NCBI RefSeq assembly: GCF_901709675.1
Contig: NC_051096.1
Span: forward strand, 8,273,001 to 8,337,000
Length of the DNA: 64,000 nt
Source: Syngnathus acus
Lineage: Eukaryota; Chordata; Actinopteri; Syngnathiformes; Syngnathidae
Direction of reading: 5' to 3'
The position numbers and the translations under genes were made by a program. The notes beneath the pieces are model-generated. The model was given only the letters and a program-made list of their open reading frames with translations. It did not search any database and had not been told where the DNA came from. Positions 34,001-60,110 of this stretch are shown piece by piece. Position 1 is the first letter of the stretch, and each line of letters opens with the position of its first letter.

Positions 34001-35970
34001 AGGTGGCCATTCTTGCTCTCGTGTCTCAACACGTGTCCAAACTTTTGGAAAGTTTCACATGCCAGCGTTAGTCTCTCGGCTCCTTCCCGATAATGTCACT
34101 CACTGGAAGCAAGGCAGCGCGGCTTTTCCGCTTACGTTCTTGCCCTCATCATCGTGACACGGGAAAACGAGTAGGTCTGGGAGCTTACTCGCTCACAACT
34201 CGGGGAACGTTACACGGCGTTTATGTGTGAACAGATTTATGTCCCTACAACCTGAGGGATATTGAGTAGTGACGCCGCTCGTGCAACATTCATGGCGGCG
34301 GCCTCCTCTGGATCCGTAAGCCCTTATTAATACTTGAGTGGGAATCGGATAAGTCGACAAGGCGCCGAGTGAATGAAGCACTTTTGTTCTCCTGTCAAAA
34401 GAAGCCTCATCGGGGAGAGAGATTTCACACTGTTCAAACGTACTGAGCTTATGTATTACATAAGGGTAACGAGGTAGCGCAGAATTGACCAGGAGCCATG
34501 CGGATGGACAGGAGAAACAAGAGATGCCGTTGCAATTAACATGTGGAGCCAGCCAGGTAGAAACTCAAGCTGCCACATTAAAATGAACAGTCTTGATGAC
34601 CGTGCGTGCGTGTAAAGTGATCGGCCATCGTCAGCCTAGAAGGGCTTTTAAGCTTACGGGCCAAAAAAACAAGACAAGGGAGGAAACTACATCTGTCGTT
34701 TGCTGTGGAAACAATAATACGTGCGTGCGCTCAACATTTTAGATAAACAAATATATATCCTTGGCTTGAAATTGTTTCCTTGACAACAAGATGCCACCAG
34801 ATGGCGCTAAGGCTCTTGCGTTGGCCTGAGCACAAAAACGGGTCATACAAGTGCGTTATTGAATGACTATTGAATGATTTTCACACACGTCAAATAAAAC
34901 AATAACAAATATTTTTACACAAATATTGTATTGATCATCATTATAATATTACACATCAGCAAAACAACAGACTAAAAAACACTTTTTTTTTTTTTAGAGG
35001 CAAAGCTGTTTGGAAGGAGCAGGTTGAAGTGACACATGGGGGCACAAAAGTTGGCGTTTAGCAACAACTCGCAATCCAAACGATAAAGGCACTTGTAAAC
35101 CACACTTTGGTAAAGGGTTCCTTGAAACACGTCAAATCAAAGTCTTTTTGTGAATATACAACCAAAACACTGACAAAAGAGCAAACCAAGCCAAACCTCT
35201 GCTGAAAATGAATCAGATTGTGATCCAAATAGAACCCTATACATATGGTCTGGTCTGGTCCGACTACCATTCAACGGATCCATAAAGTGCATTTTTGGTT
35301 ACGGAAAACACTGGGGGGGAAAAAAATAATTTACCGACTCTGTTCCAGCCCATAAAGACAGAACGTTTTATTTCGGTTTGAGTTACGCCAAACTCTTTTG
35401 TCATTTAAGCAGGACTGGAAAAAATCAAACATAACAAAAATACAATCATAAAACTAAAAATAGACATTATGCATAAACAAAAATCCACATGTTAAAATGA
35501 TTTTGGACTGCGGACGCACATTTTGTTGCCAAAAAAGGCAAAGCAACTCCGACCTCCTCGGCGGCTCACTTTCGCAAATTCTTATTTGCCATTCAGTATT
35601 TTGCTAATTGCAACAAACTTTCTATTAGGTGTCAGTATATTGACTTAAATCAAGGTAATGGTCCATCCTAACAACTGCCTATTTGTACCACTGGCTAGAG
35701 TGAAAATTAGTCAGGCAATACTACTTAGAGGTGTGTTAACCGACGCCGTCCGGCTGAACCTCAGCAGCAACAACAACAACAACAACAACAAAAACACTTC
35801 CAGTAACATGCGATGAAGCTACAGACAGTGTGGCAACAACTACATGTGATGAAGAAGAAAAAAAAAAAAATGAAGACCAACAGACCTCAGCACCAAGGGC
35901 ACATAATCATGGTCTCCATTGTTCCTTGGTCAATTTCCTTCAATGATCAGAACGGGGGCTGTCTATGATG
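34001..35970. other. Cortexin 5' region and intergenic sequence to cers2
   Basis: Contains the probable cortexin 5'UTR exon just right of 34000 and its promoter. Beyond it is A/T-rich sequence with a poly-T run near 34982, an (AAC)n run near 35768-35790 and TTTATT hexamers (e.g. 35367-35372) that could be distal cers2 poly(A) signals. No further gene was seen. Confidence 0.4.
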
Positions 35971-35976
35971 TTTATT
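35971..35976 (-). terminator. cers2: Proximal cers2 poly(A) signal candidate
   Basis: AATAAA on the minus strand, 100 bp after the cers2 stop. A longer 3'UTR using 35367-35372 is also possible. Confidence 0.4.
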
Positions 35977-36075
35977 TTGTTTTGTGTAAGAAATGTTTTT
36001 GTGTCGTCACTACTATTGTCTGGATTTCAAGGCGCACGCAAGGCTTCGGCTTCCTGACCTTGCAGTGCAGTGCTT

Positions 36076-39000
36076 TCAGCGTCCATTTTTTTGCCGGTTG
36101 TTGTTGAGCCGCGTATGGCCGTTGTGAAGGTGACCGTTTTTCAACGTTCTATCGCCGCCGCAGTTTTCGTCTTCCGACTCGGTCTCTTCTTTGTCGCTCC
36201 GCTCATCCTCAACTATGCCCTGTGGAAGGAAGAAATTGTTTGGACCATCACGACACCCCAGCTGGGATTTATTGTAAAACTAAATACATACACCTACTGC
36301 TAGCAGCCTATGGAAAATCCTATCGATGGACGAATAGAACATTAAAATCAAGTCCTGGGAGTGACAATTCTTTGGTAGCGGACTAAATAATGTCATTTTT
36401 GTGTTGCCTAAATCAAATGAAAGATAATCCCAATTTCTTACGTTGCCGGGGAGGAACTTGATGACCATGCGTACTATGAGCGCCGCCCAGAAGAGGTGCA
36501 GAGCCAGCAGCAACAGCAGCAAACCGTTGAAGAAGTAGAAGCCGAAGAAGGGCTTGTAGATGGTCATGGGGTACACCAAGGTGGCGTGTATGATGCTGCG
36601 CACAAGAACAGAGCGTGCAGTCAGTCACAAGCGCCTACACTGGCCATCAAAAGCCCATTCAACGCTGCGGGATAATGTGCCTGTTGTTATCATGGAAATT
36701 GTTCCGCTGCATACGCGCAGCCATAAAAACCACTCGTGGGTTCTGAAAGTCTTGCGCAATGGGATTTTTACCAGAAAGGGAAAATTCCCAGGCGGGTGAT
36801 GATGAAGACGAGCGCGAAGACAACAAATATGAAGTTGCACGTCCTCTTCCAACCGGCGTAGTTGAACATCTTGGCTGACTGAGAGACAGAAGAGGGGAAT
36901 GCACATCACAGGGTGAGCATTTGTTGCCTCGAGATGGCAGACGTCAAAATTCATTTGGCTGGCAAAAAAATGAATTCCATCTCAATCGGATGTCTATCCA
37001 ATTGATGAATAGCAAATACTGAGAAAGCAAAACACTTGAGAGTGCTACTTTGTAGAAATTGTCCTTTGAGCCCCAAACTCAAACAAATGCTGATGTGTAT
37101 TTTCCTTCCGCCAGTGAGCAGGGTGCAATAATACTACCTCCATGAGATAGTCAGAGGCATCGTGCGCCAACATGATCAAAGTCCCTCCCCGGATGTAGTT
37201 GACCAGCCAGGAGAAGCCGACAAGCACGATGGTGGCAACGTGGTGAACTATTTGCTCTTTGAAATCCTGCAGAGAAGAAAGCAAACGTCTTGTTGACGGT
37301 GCTCGGTGACGTATCGCTAAAGCCGTCTGTCCGTTACCGATGTTCCGCTTTGACGAATGATTAACTCGAGCATTGTTGTGGATTAGACAAGCAGCGCAGA
37401 ACGGGACCAAATGACAATAAAATGAGGAAAAGGTCAATTGAGCCAACAGTCGCGGATCCTGTTTCAACACAACGGCATCCAGGAAAACCACACAAAGTTC
37501 ACTTAAAGCTCGGGTGACAAAATCGCATCGCTATCACTGACTTCATTGCTTTCAACCACGTGACAAGGCTATCAGAGCGGGAGCACCACGCCCGCCCGCC
37601 CGGCCCGATGCTGTCACTCTTTAACTATGGCTCCATTTGGAGGAAGGTTAGTTACGGCATCTGTGCAACTGTAATCTGAACAACATGAAGCCTGGAGTTG
37701 AATCGTTTCATCCAAAACCAATTGCCGCACATCGCAGCCATTGACGGAGGCACGTTATTAGGTCATGCAACAATTGTTGTCACCTGCCCATTTGCTTTGA
37801 GCGCTTCTGCCCTGTATGCAAAAAATGGCAAAGCTGTCTGCGCCGCAGGACCTTTTCCAGCTCTGCTCGCTCCAGTCACACTTAAAGCCACAGGGCACCT
37901 CGTAAAAGAAACACAACACCAGTCAAGTGTCGCCTCTCGTGACTCCAACCGGCTGATGTGACCTAGCGGGCCTTTGTCAAACAGGAAATACTTTGCCATT
38001 CTCACGGTCGATACCAACGGTCAAAAGTCTCTGGTTGTTGTGTGCCGTAACTATTTAGGGGTCGCTCCGTGTGCCTTACCTTACGCTTGACGTCAGACGC
38101 TACGCTCACCAGCAGGGACACATAGAAGCCCAGTTCAATCATGTAGTACCAGTACTGACATGCTTCCAGCGGCTGGACAAAAGGGTTGCACATGCGTGTG
38201 TGTGATTTGACTGAGAAGACGGGAAATAAGAAAATGGACAAGAAAGAAAGAAAGCAGCATACCATTTTGGGAAAGTTATCCCACATCCTCTTCATATTAT
38301 AGAACCATGGTTTCTGAGAGGGAGGGGAGAGACAACTGTTAGGATCCATTTGTGGCCCATTCGATTCCGCTTGAGTGCAGATCAATAGAAATGTTGCCAT
38401 GACAACAACATTTGCAAAAGGATCACTTGAGACTCACGTCAATAAGCGTTGCCAGGCCAGCAAAGAAAGCAAAAAAGTAAAAGGTAAATCTCCAACTGGA
38501 AGAGAAAGTACATTTTTTACATTGAGGAGGCACATTGGTAGCACTTTAAGTGAAACAGACCTCGAATAACTACTTCCTTCTACCTACCTTACTTCAGAAG
38601 GATAAAGCATCACACTAGTGAAACGCAACTTGGTTGCTGGGCCAATAAAAATGAAAAGAAAAAAAAAAAAAACCCACAATGGTTTACATTGAACAGCATA
38701 AGAGTCGTAACTACCTGGCTTCCTGAAACTTTTTAATCTTGCTGGGCCGGTCCTGGTTCCGCCGCTGTTTGAACCATCGTTGGACCTGTTGCACCGAGTA
38801 GTCCGTTTGTTTACTTAACTTTTCTAAGGAGCCCTGAAAAGAAGCAGAAGAGCAGATGTCAGTGCTGACTCTCATGCCAAATAACACATCAAGAACGTGG
38901 CTTTGCTCCTTCCTTGACCTGTGTGGGATGTTTCGACATGCTGCAGAAGTGGGCCTCCAGTAAAGGATTCAAAGGAGGACTAACACGCCTTTTGTCTTTC

Positions 39001-39261
39001 ACTCCCAGCAGGGACGCCAAAGGGATTGCTACCCACCTGAAAAAGGCCATTTGTCAGAAAAGAAAAAAAGGCGCTAACAACCAGTACTTACCTTTCAAAT
39101 ACGGGTCTGATGACCAGGAAGCAGATCGCAATAGGGATGAAAGCCCAAAGGTCCGGTAGCTGAGGTAGGACCACATCGGGGTCCTTGAGGTCGGCCCAAC
39201 CGAAGCCTTCGGGAAACCAAATCCAATCTGCCCATAGACGCTCGCTTAGCCAAGACAACAT
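36076..39261 (-). CDS. cers2: Ceramide synthase 2
   Basis: An ER multi-pass acyltransferase that N-acylates sphinganine with very-long-chain acyl-CoA. Ten coding exons: 39261-39092, 39036-38919, 38833-38715, 38495-38438, 38313-38263, 38172-38080, 37266-37138, 36878-36772, 36595-36442, 36219-36076. They total 1143 bp, 380 residues, the same as human CERS2. A first membrane segment lies at about 39-53 and a Hox-like domain at about 60-130 (QRWFKQRRNQDRPS). The TLC domain follows with DFKEQIVHHVATIV and HDASDYLMEV, the Lag1 motif histidines and aspartates. The acidic tail VEDERSDKEETESED matches the phosphorylated CERS2 C-terminus. CERS4 is similar in the last membrane segment, but the tail and neighbourhood favour CERS2. 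A 5'UTR donor is likely at 41062. Confidence 0.94.
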
Positions 39262-41300
39262 CCTGCTGATTTAAAAACACAGCATGTTGTTGCGGGAAAC
39301 TAAACTGCTCATACATATGTGCAAGATCATACCCCTCCCCTCCCCTAGACTGAAGCAAATGTAAATGCTCAAATGCTTCATATATCCATTCATTCATTTG
39401 AAAATGGATTCATCATCGCACATCTAATTTAACAGTCTTCTCAGTGAAGTCAGCCAACGAGTTAGCCGATAAGTGCCTCTTGGGTGCACCATGTCATATT
39501 TTGACACTTTTCAATAAAATCCACAAACAACAGAAGATGAAAACATATTCAAGTGTTCTAGATGACTTCATCAAATACATGACCTCCTTGGCGGAGATAT
39601 TCAGAAAATCTTTGTGCATTCATTTCATGACGTATCTGCAGCATTTATTGCCAACCAGTTGGACAGCATTTGACAGACTGCACCGACAAGGAAGCGTCAG
39701 CTCATTTATTTACGAGACCAAAGAACGTCATTTGAATTTTAAGCCGCTGAGTCTAACTGGAACACCACGTGACTGACTGCCTCTTACAAATGAACACTTT
39801 TTTTAAAGCACCCTTTGGAATGAGCATGACGTCATGTGAGCCTGGAGTCATTCAGTAACTCATCACACCAATTTACCAGCCCTAAATGTCCCTAGAACAT
39901 GTATTTTGAAAAATACCACTCATTTTAAATGTCGATTAAAGCCTTGCCAGGTAAGGTAACCTGTAAAAGTGGCTCAAATTCTGTAAAGGAGATGAACTAA
40001 TTAGTCATCCAACAGGGTATGAAAATAGTGTGGACTTTCAAACCTATTAAATGCTAGTCATAAAGTCACGATGACCCTTTCAGGAGAGTTCTCATTACAT
40101 TAATCATCAGGACTATTTCATTGATCTCTCATTCGGCATCTAGGTTAGAGACACTTTGTTCAAATCATTCAGCATTACGTCGGAACAATTTGATGTCCTG
40201 GTAAATATGTTTGGAATAAGTGGATGAAAAGCAAGCCGCTTGACTTGCACTTTTCAGCGTGGTAGGTAGGGCTCATTTGGGAAAGAAAAACAACTTCTAT
40301 CGCAAGTGGATCCAGGATGGAACGCTCCAGGAAAATAGGAGCTGAATTTAAACTGGACTAATTCTTTGTTGTATATCAACCTGGTCGGAGGAGCATCCTG
40401 AGGCGGACTTTTCAACCCAAACTTTGGTGCTCCAACTTGCAGCTTTCTACGCACTTTGCGTAAACACTTTGGGAGTGGTTCTGTCCAAAGCAACCAGCGC
40501 ACGCGCACGCGCACACACGTGGCGCAAGCGGGGAATCTAGAACATAGCGGAACCAAACGTTAAGAAATGAGAACGCAATCAAACAAATTGTCTGCCCTAA
40601 ACGGCCATGTCACGTGAAGAGTCCAAATGGAGCAACTTTGAAGCGGTGCGTCGCACTTGACGTTGAAAAACTTTTTGACTGAATGAACGTAACAGACCCA
40701 TCTCCTAAACCTAACAACACATTTCTTTAACGCCGAGGGAACAATTAGCTATAACGAAAAGTTTGTAAGTTGGGCTTGTCTTATCGCGGTTCTCCTACAA
40801 GAAAGAAAGAAAGAAAGAAAGAAAACAACCGAGAAGACGACAAGCTTGGGCCTGCTAGCTCAACTTTGATGATTAGCTCTTTTCCGCCTCGCTCATTTTG
40901 CAAGCTGTCACGGGTGCTCTTATGCACTTTGTTCAATAAACTATTTCTGAAAGGCTAATCAAGCGCCAGTGGTGTTCATTTTTCAACTTTAAAAAAGGAA
41001 TCAATGGCCAGGGTGAATTGGGCAAAAGCGTCCATCGAGTAACGGTGCAGCCGCCAACTTACCTTCTCAGACTTTATTGGATACGGCCAGGTAGTGTTGT
41101 ATTCGGCGGTTCTTTGCAGCTGCTTGTCCTCTTTTCCTGTTCACGCGGAGTGAATTTCATGTACGCTTCCCCATTTCGAGGCACTTGTGAACATTCAATT
41201 GAATGGCAACAGCCCGTTCGTTTGCCTCTTGAGCTCAGGTTCGCCTCATTCTCTGGGCTGGGCTGAGCTGAGCTGAGCTGAGGTGGGTGGGTGGGGGTGA
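39262..41300 (-). other. cers2: cers2 5' intron and 5'UTR exon
   Basis: GTAAGT at 41062-41057 on the minus strand would end a 5'UTR exon extending to about 41290. It is joined to an acceptor a few bases before the start codon at 39261. The intron holds an (AAAG)n tract at 40798-40824 and no recognisable gene. Confidence 0.45.
40798..40824. repeat. (AAAG)n microsatellite
   Basis: About six perfect AAAG units in the presumed 5' intron of cers2. Confidence 0.9.
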
Positions 41301-43863
41301 GGGAAATCGGTCGCACTTTGACTTCACAGCACTCCTCCTCTCAAGTGGGGATTTCAAGTCTAGCAAAGTGCAAAGAGGGGCGATGTGTTGCGCAGTTCGT
41401 TATCAAGTCGGGCAATGCTTATTACGGTGGGTGGTTCCGAGTGAGCCGGCAGGCTGGGAAAAATGACGTGAGTGACACTCGGATAAGGGCGATCAGTCAA
41501 GATGAGCTGCACTTCGGTGCCACTAGAGGGCGCCCACCACCCCATCAGCCATAATCTCATGTGAATTCAAAAGCATTCATATGCATTTATTGGTCGCCAT
41601 TTGTCCACACTAAAAACGGCTAGAGGCGTAAAAACAACCAAAAATAAAAAGGTTATCAATAGGACAGTTCTACTCGTGCTGAATTGTCTTGTGAGGACAC
41701 GGCACATACTAGTATTTTTAGTATATTCAGATCCAGAAAACGATTATGATCTCGGATTTTACAATTGTATTCATCTTGATTCTTCTTCTCTTTCACAGCA
41801 GCTTGCAGCCAAAAAATGAGGCCGTCGTACTTCAGACATGCCACAGAAGCGTGTTTCGACACATCAGACCAAACCCAGAATGCTTTGGCAGACCAGAGCT
41901 CCAAACACTTTTCCCCATCCACTCCATATTCATACAGTCACCAGAAAACAGTCTTATTTGTCTTTCTTTTAGCTGTCTTCTCTCTATGAAGTTCCTTTTT
42001 ATGGAGAAATGGCACCAAACACACATAACATCTGCCACAATGTCTGTCTTTTGTCTAAATTGTACTTTATTTTCTTTTAAAGACATATTTTAAAACAGCA
42101 ACTGTAGAGAATAAATAAGGAAACATTATGCTTTTTTAACTTCCTTACATTTATGTCATTTAAAAACTCTATAATAAGGATATTCATTGTCTTGAAGGAA
42201 TGAGTCCTCTTAATTCTTCAAATAAATAAAAACAAATCACATCCCCCCCCCCATCAAATTTATGACCAAATAAATTAAACGTAAAAAAAAAACAAGATAG
42301 AAAAAATCCCAACCCCTTTTTTTCCACTTTGTAAAGTTGAAAAGTAGTGGCAGCAGAAGAAGATTTAGATTTTGACTCATCCCTCTAGCCCCGCCCTCTC
42401 CCAACCAAGGTATTTACAGTGTGAGGAAACCCATTCAATTCTCTTCCATCATCTTAATTTAAGTATAAATAATCAAACTACTTCTACATAACAAAATTAC
42501 CAGTGGTAATGATACAGAATATATTTTCTTTTCCCTCCCGACTGTGTAGAGCCGACCTTCTAGATCACAAATCACACTATACAGCAGGACCCTGTTCAGT
42601 AGAATCACATAAGTGATATGCTCTTCTTTTTTTTTTTAAACATGTAGATTAGAAGTTGTTGCTGACAGAATATGTACATCATATAAATGAATCCAGCTAT
42701 GGAATGATAGGAACTCTTGGAGCGCTTCTGATATTGTAGTATTTGTGGCTGGATGATATTACTGCAGTTAGTCGTGTTTTGGTATTTTGGGTGTATTTTT
42801 AAATCATGTCATACTGTCTTTTTTTTCTCTCTGTGTGTGTGCGTGTGTGTGTAAAGTGTTGCTCCTATGTGCTATTATGGTTGGTCAAACAACCAAACAA
42901 GGCTGGGACATCCCGAGGTGGTTTTTCTTGATTGAACTCCTAAATTGTCCTAGAGGCAAAACGAGAGAGAAAAGACAAAGTCTTTAAAGCAACATGAGAT
43001 ACGTACAAATTCATATTTTCTTGTTTTGTTTGTTTGTTTGTTTAACTGCAATCAATAAGCACTGCTTGTAATGACACTGCAGGGGAGTGTCACTATTCAA
43101 TTGGAGTGTCCATGCAAGTCAAACAGCGGCAGTCATTGTGCTGCAAGTGAATGCACATTTGGACAAAAGTAGCTTTTCATCTCTTTAGGCAGGCAAATTA
43201 ATTGAGAACATGCACAGTAGGAATTCTGGTGGGCACTCACTCCAATGTTTGCCCAAATCTTATGGATGAAAAAGGTTGCCTATTTGCGTAGTCCTATAAT
43301 CATCATCATCATCATCTCCTACTTTGACAACAACTTGCATCTTGCCGGTGATTTGCAGATACACTGTGAGCATGATGTAGATTACAAATTTCAGAGGAAC
43401 ACATTGATGGAAAATTGTCGATATGTTTTTGGTCCCCAGAATTCCTAAAGAGGAATACGTTTCCTCCGCCATCAGCACATGTCACAGGAACCTAACGGAT
43501 TAACCCGAACCTTTTTAGACTAACGTCTCCAAAATCGATACCCAATTAATATTACATCGACGTTTACACTCCAAATTTCACTTGGTCTCACACCCACACA
43601 AACACACACACACCTACCGTCATAAACAAACGTTGTCCTCTCCCCTATTTATGTATTTCAATGTGCTCATTACATTTCCAGTGTCACAAACAACAACCAA
43701 AGTTCAGGCACAAAGTCACATGAAATTCAGTTACAACCAAACAAAAACCCCTCAGGAAAACTACCACACCATCCAACTAAACAAAGGGAAAGTGTAAGAA
43801 TGATAATCATGACAGATTACCAAATAAAAAAAAGGTGAAGGATAGAACTCTATTAAGTTCATA
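41301..43863. other. cers2 promoter and distal celf3 3' region
   Basis: No coding exon was recognised. Left of about 42000 is the presumed cers2 promoter; to the right is A/T-rich sequence that could be distal celf3 3'UTR. TTTATT hexamers (AATAAA for celf3), for example at 43864-43869 and near 42068, are candidate 3' ends. Confidence 0.35.
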
Positions 43864-44449
43864 TTTATTTGACAATTTGGTTTGTTTAAAAAAAAAAAAG
43901 AAGCATGTCATGATTATCAGTGACTTACAAATGCTGAGGTCAAGTGACTTTTTATCGATCAGTGTTTGCAAGGATTGAAACCACGACAAAATAATAAGAG
44001 GAAACTCACAACGCACCAAACACAGTTGACGGTTGCCACAGTAACCCGCCATGCAGTTGAGCATGGTGAATCAAGGCAACGGCCCCCAAAAAAAAAATTG
44101 CTAATGGCAACCATCACAGGCAATATCGCCACAGCAACCAACACAGGCCAATTAACTTACGACGCAGTGAGAAGGAAGGGGGAGCTTTTAGCGCTCGCTA
44201 AGCAACCGTAGCCATAGCGACGCACGTCTCCACGATTTATGTATGTAGACGGCGGGCGGGCGGGCGGGCGGACGGGCGGGACAGACGCTCTTGAGAGTGG
44301 TGTGAGGATTTTGTTTCAGGAAAAATGGCATATGGCACAGCACAAAAACAATAAATGAAAGGTCAACGAAAAATTCATGACTGACAGCAGTTGCATTGTG
44401 ATCTACAGGAGATTTGATTATTCCAATACTAGAAAACATTCAAACCGAT

Positions 44450-44535
44450 GCCTGCCTGCCTGCCTGCGTGGCTGCCTGCCTGCGTGGCTGCCTGCCTGCG
44501 TGGCTGCCTTCCTGCGTGGCTGCCTGCCTGCGTGG

Positions 44536-44574
<39 letters not shown>

Positions 44575-44695
44575 GCTGCCTGCCTGCCTGCCTGCCTGCG
44601 TGGCTGCCTGCCTGCGTGGCTGCCTGCCTGCGTGGCTGCCTGCCTGCGTGGCTGCCTGCCTGCGTGGCTGCCTGCCTGCGTGGCTGCCTGCCTGC
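44450..44695. repeat. (CCTG)n/(CAGG)n tract with GCGTGG interruptions, celf3 3' region
   Basis: About 246 bp of TGCC units with regularly spaced CTGCGTGG interruptions. It reads CAGG on the celf3 strand and starts 210 bp after the celf3 stop. ORFs of Leu-Pro-Ala-Cys or Ala-Gly-Arg-Gln through it are artefacts of the 4-bp period. Confidence 0.9.
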
Positions 44696-44843
44696 AATGT
44701 ATCCATCCATAGAAGTGCTGCGCCGCATTCAAGTTAATCTACTGTGGATTACTGACATGTTCACATGGAGATTGGCCACTTTAGAAGAACTGAGCTCTCG
44801 TTTACACTGGCTGAATGGCTGTCTGTCTGGCTAATCTTAGTAG

Positions 44844-44844
44844 C

Positions 44845-44875
<31 letters not shown>
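44844..44875. repeat. (CTGT)n microsatellite
   Basis: Eight CTGT units beginning about 30 bp past the celf3 stop codon, within its 3'UTR (ACAG on the sense strand). Confidence 0.9.
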
Positions 44876-44904
44876 GCCATATTCTACTTGGAAGCTCACC
44901 TCCT

Positions 44905-58501
<13,597 letters not shown>

Positions 58502-58545
58502 TGAGAGTCTGTGGAAGAGCAAGAAAGACACAAACACTGAGCCCA

Positions 58546-58859
<314 letters not shown>

Positions 58860-59654
58860 CGTGGGCTTCATTTCACACTGCACAGGAGGTGCAAACAGGA
58901 GGCTGGCCATGGAGGTGCAGATGGGAGAATTCACTCCAAAGCCGTTGTAAACCCTACTGCCATTCTGGGAGTCTCTGGAGAATGACTTCATACGCAATTT
59001 CATAAAAAATGGAACAATCAACACATCATGGACGGCGGGTAAACATAATAAATATATCTATATAGCAGTGACAACCATTTTATGGTGGCTCCCTCCATTT
59101 CCAGGGGCTCTTATTACTCACTGGACAAATATTGTATACCACAGAGTTCTCGTTATGATGTTGGATACTATCCCAATCTTTTGGGAGCATACATAAAGAC
59201 ATTTGCTGATGCGTTATTGCCAAATGTATGGACAGAGAATGTCAAATGATTGTAGGAAGGCTCATATCAACACATTTGCGTGTAAATATGACATTTAGAC
59301 CTACAACAAGTGTTATTTGTGTTCTATTTGCATATATCCATACAGAAGATGTCAGTTATGAACATTTGGAATCCATACTGATAGTATACGCCCGTTCATG
59401 TTCACAGATGGTGATGTCTATGTAATAATAATGACAACATTTAATCCCTTACTCAACATGACGGTGTGTGTGTGTGTGTGTGCGTGTGTATGTGTCACCA
59501 CAGCTGGAGAGTCTTTGTCAAGAGAAAACGATAAGAACAACGACTTCATTTAACACGTTTCCCACTAAATTGAGAGCTATCTATCAATAAGAAAGAGTTG
59601 CAAATCCTACCTGTGGTGCTGCTCTTGGCAAAGAATGGAGGAAAACAGTGGACG

Positions 59655-59705
59655 CCTGGCTGCCTGCCTGCGTGGCTGCCTGCCTGCCTGCCTGCCTGGC
59701 TGGCT
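59655..59705. repeat. Short (CCTG)n/(CAGG)n tract near the celf3 5' end
   Basis: About 12 units with one CTGCGTGG interruption, the same pattern as the two longer tracts in this gene. Confidence 0.9.
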
Positions 59706-59811
59706 GTCTTCCGCCTCGGACTTGTTCAGTCTCAACGATTCAGTTCATTGGACTTGTGGTGGCTCTTGAAATGCTTTTTGAAAGCAGATTTAACAAGGCT
59801 TCATTCGGAAA

Positions 59812-59835
59812 GGAGCGAGCGAGCGAGCGAGCGAG
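59812..59835. repeat. (GCGA)n microsatellite
   Basis: Six GAGC units in the presumed celf3 5' region. Confidence 0.9.
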
Positions 59836-60036
59836 TTTTGCCTCCTTTAACGTGACGCTCCCGAGATTTTTCTTTTCTTTCCTCAGACAAAAATCCCCCA
59901 AATGTTTCGCCGACCCGACCGACGTGAATGTGTTGGATATTTCGGCTTCCTTCAGTGGAGCGCAGGGAATTGTCAGTCTGTTGGTTCTCCAGTCCTATCT
60001 ATCCTCTGAGCGTGTGTTTATGTGCGTGTGTGAGCG

Positions 60037-60038
60037 TG

Positions 60039-60076
<38 letters not shown>

Positions 60077-60094
60077 TGTATATGTGTGTGTACT
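60037..60094. repeat. (TG)n microsatellite, interrupted
   Basis: TG dinucleotides with TA and CG interruptions upstream of celf3. Confidence 0.9.
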
Positions 60095-60110
60095 CCTTTG
60101 ACGTCGTAAG

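Larger units (their letters stand above)
59611..60110 (-). other. celf3: Probable celf3 5'UTR exon and promoter-proximal region
   Basis: A donor GTAGGATTTG at 59610 on the minus strand would join to the acceptor CCACAG just before the celf3 start codon. The region to the right holds a short CCTG tract (59655-59705), a GCGA run (59812-59835) and a TG run (60037-60094). The transcription start cannot be fixed from sequence. Confidence 0.4.

Noticed and set aside
44377-44834. Leu-Pro-Ala-Cys and Ala-Gly-Arg-Gln ORFs on both strands
   Set aside because: Artefacts of the CCTG microsatellite; multiple frames are open at once.
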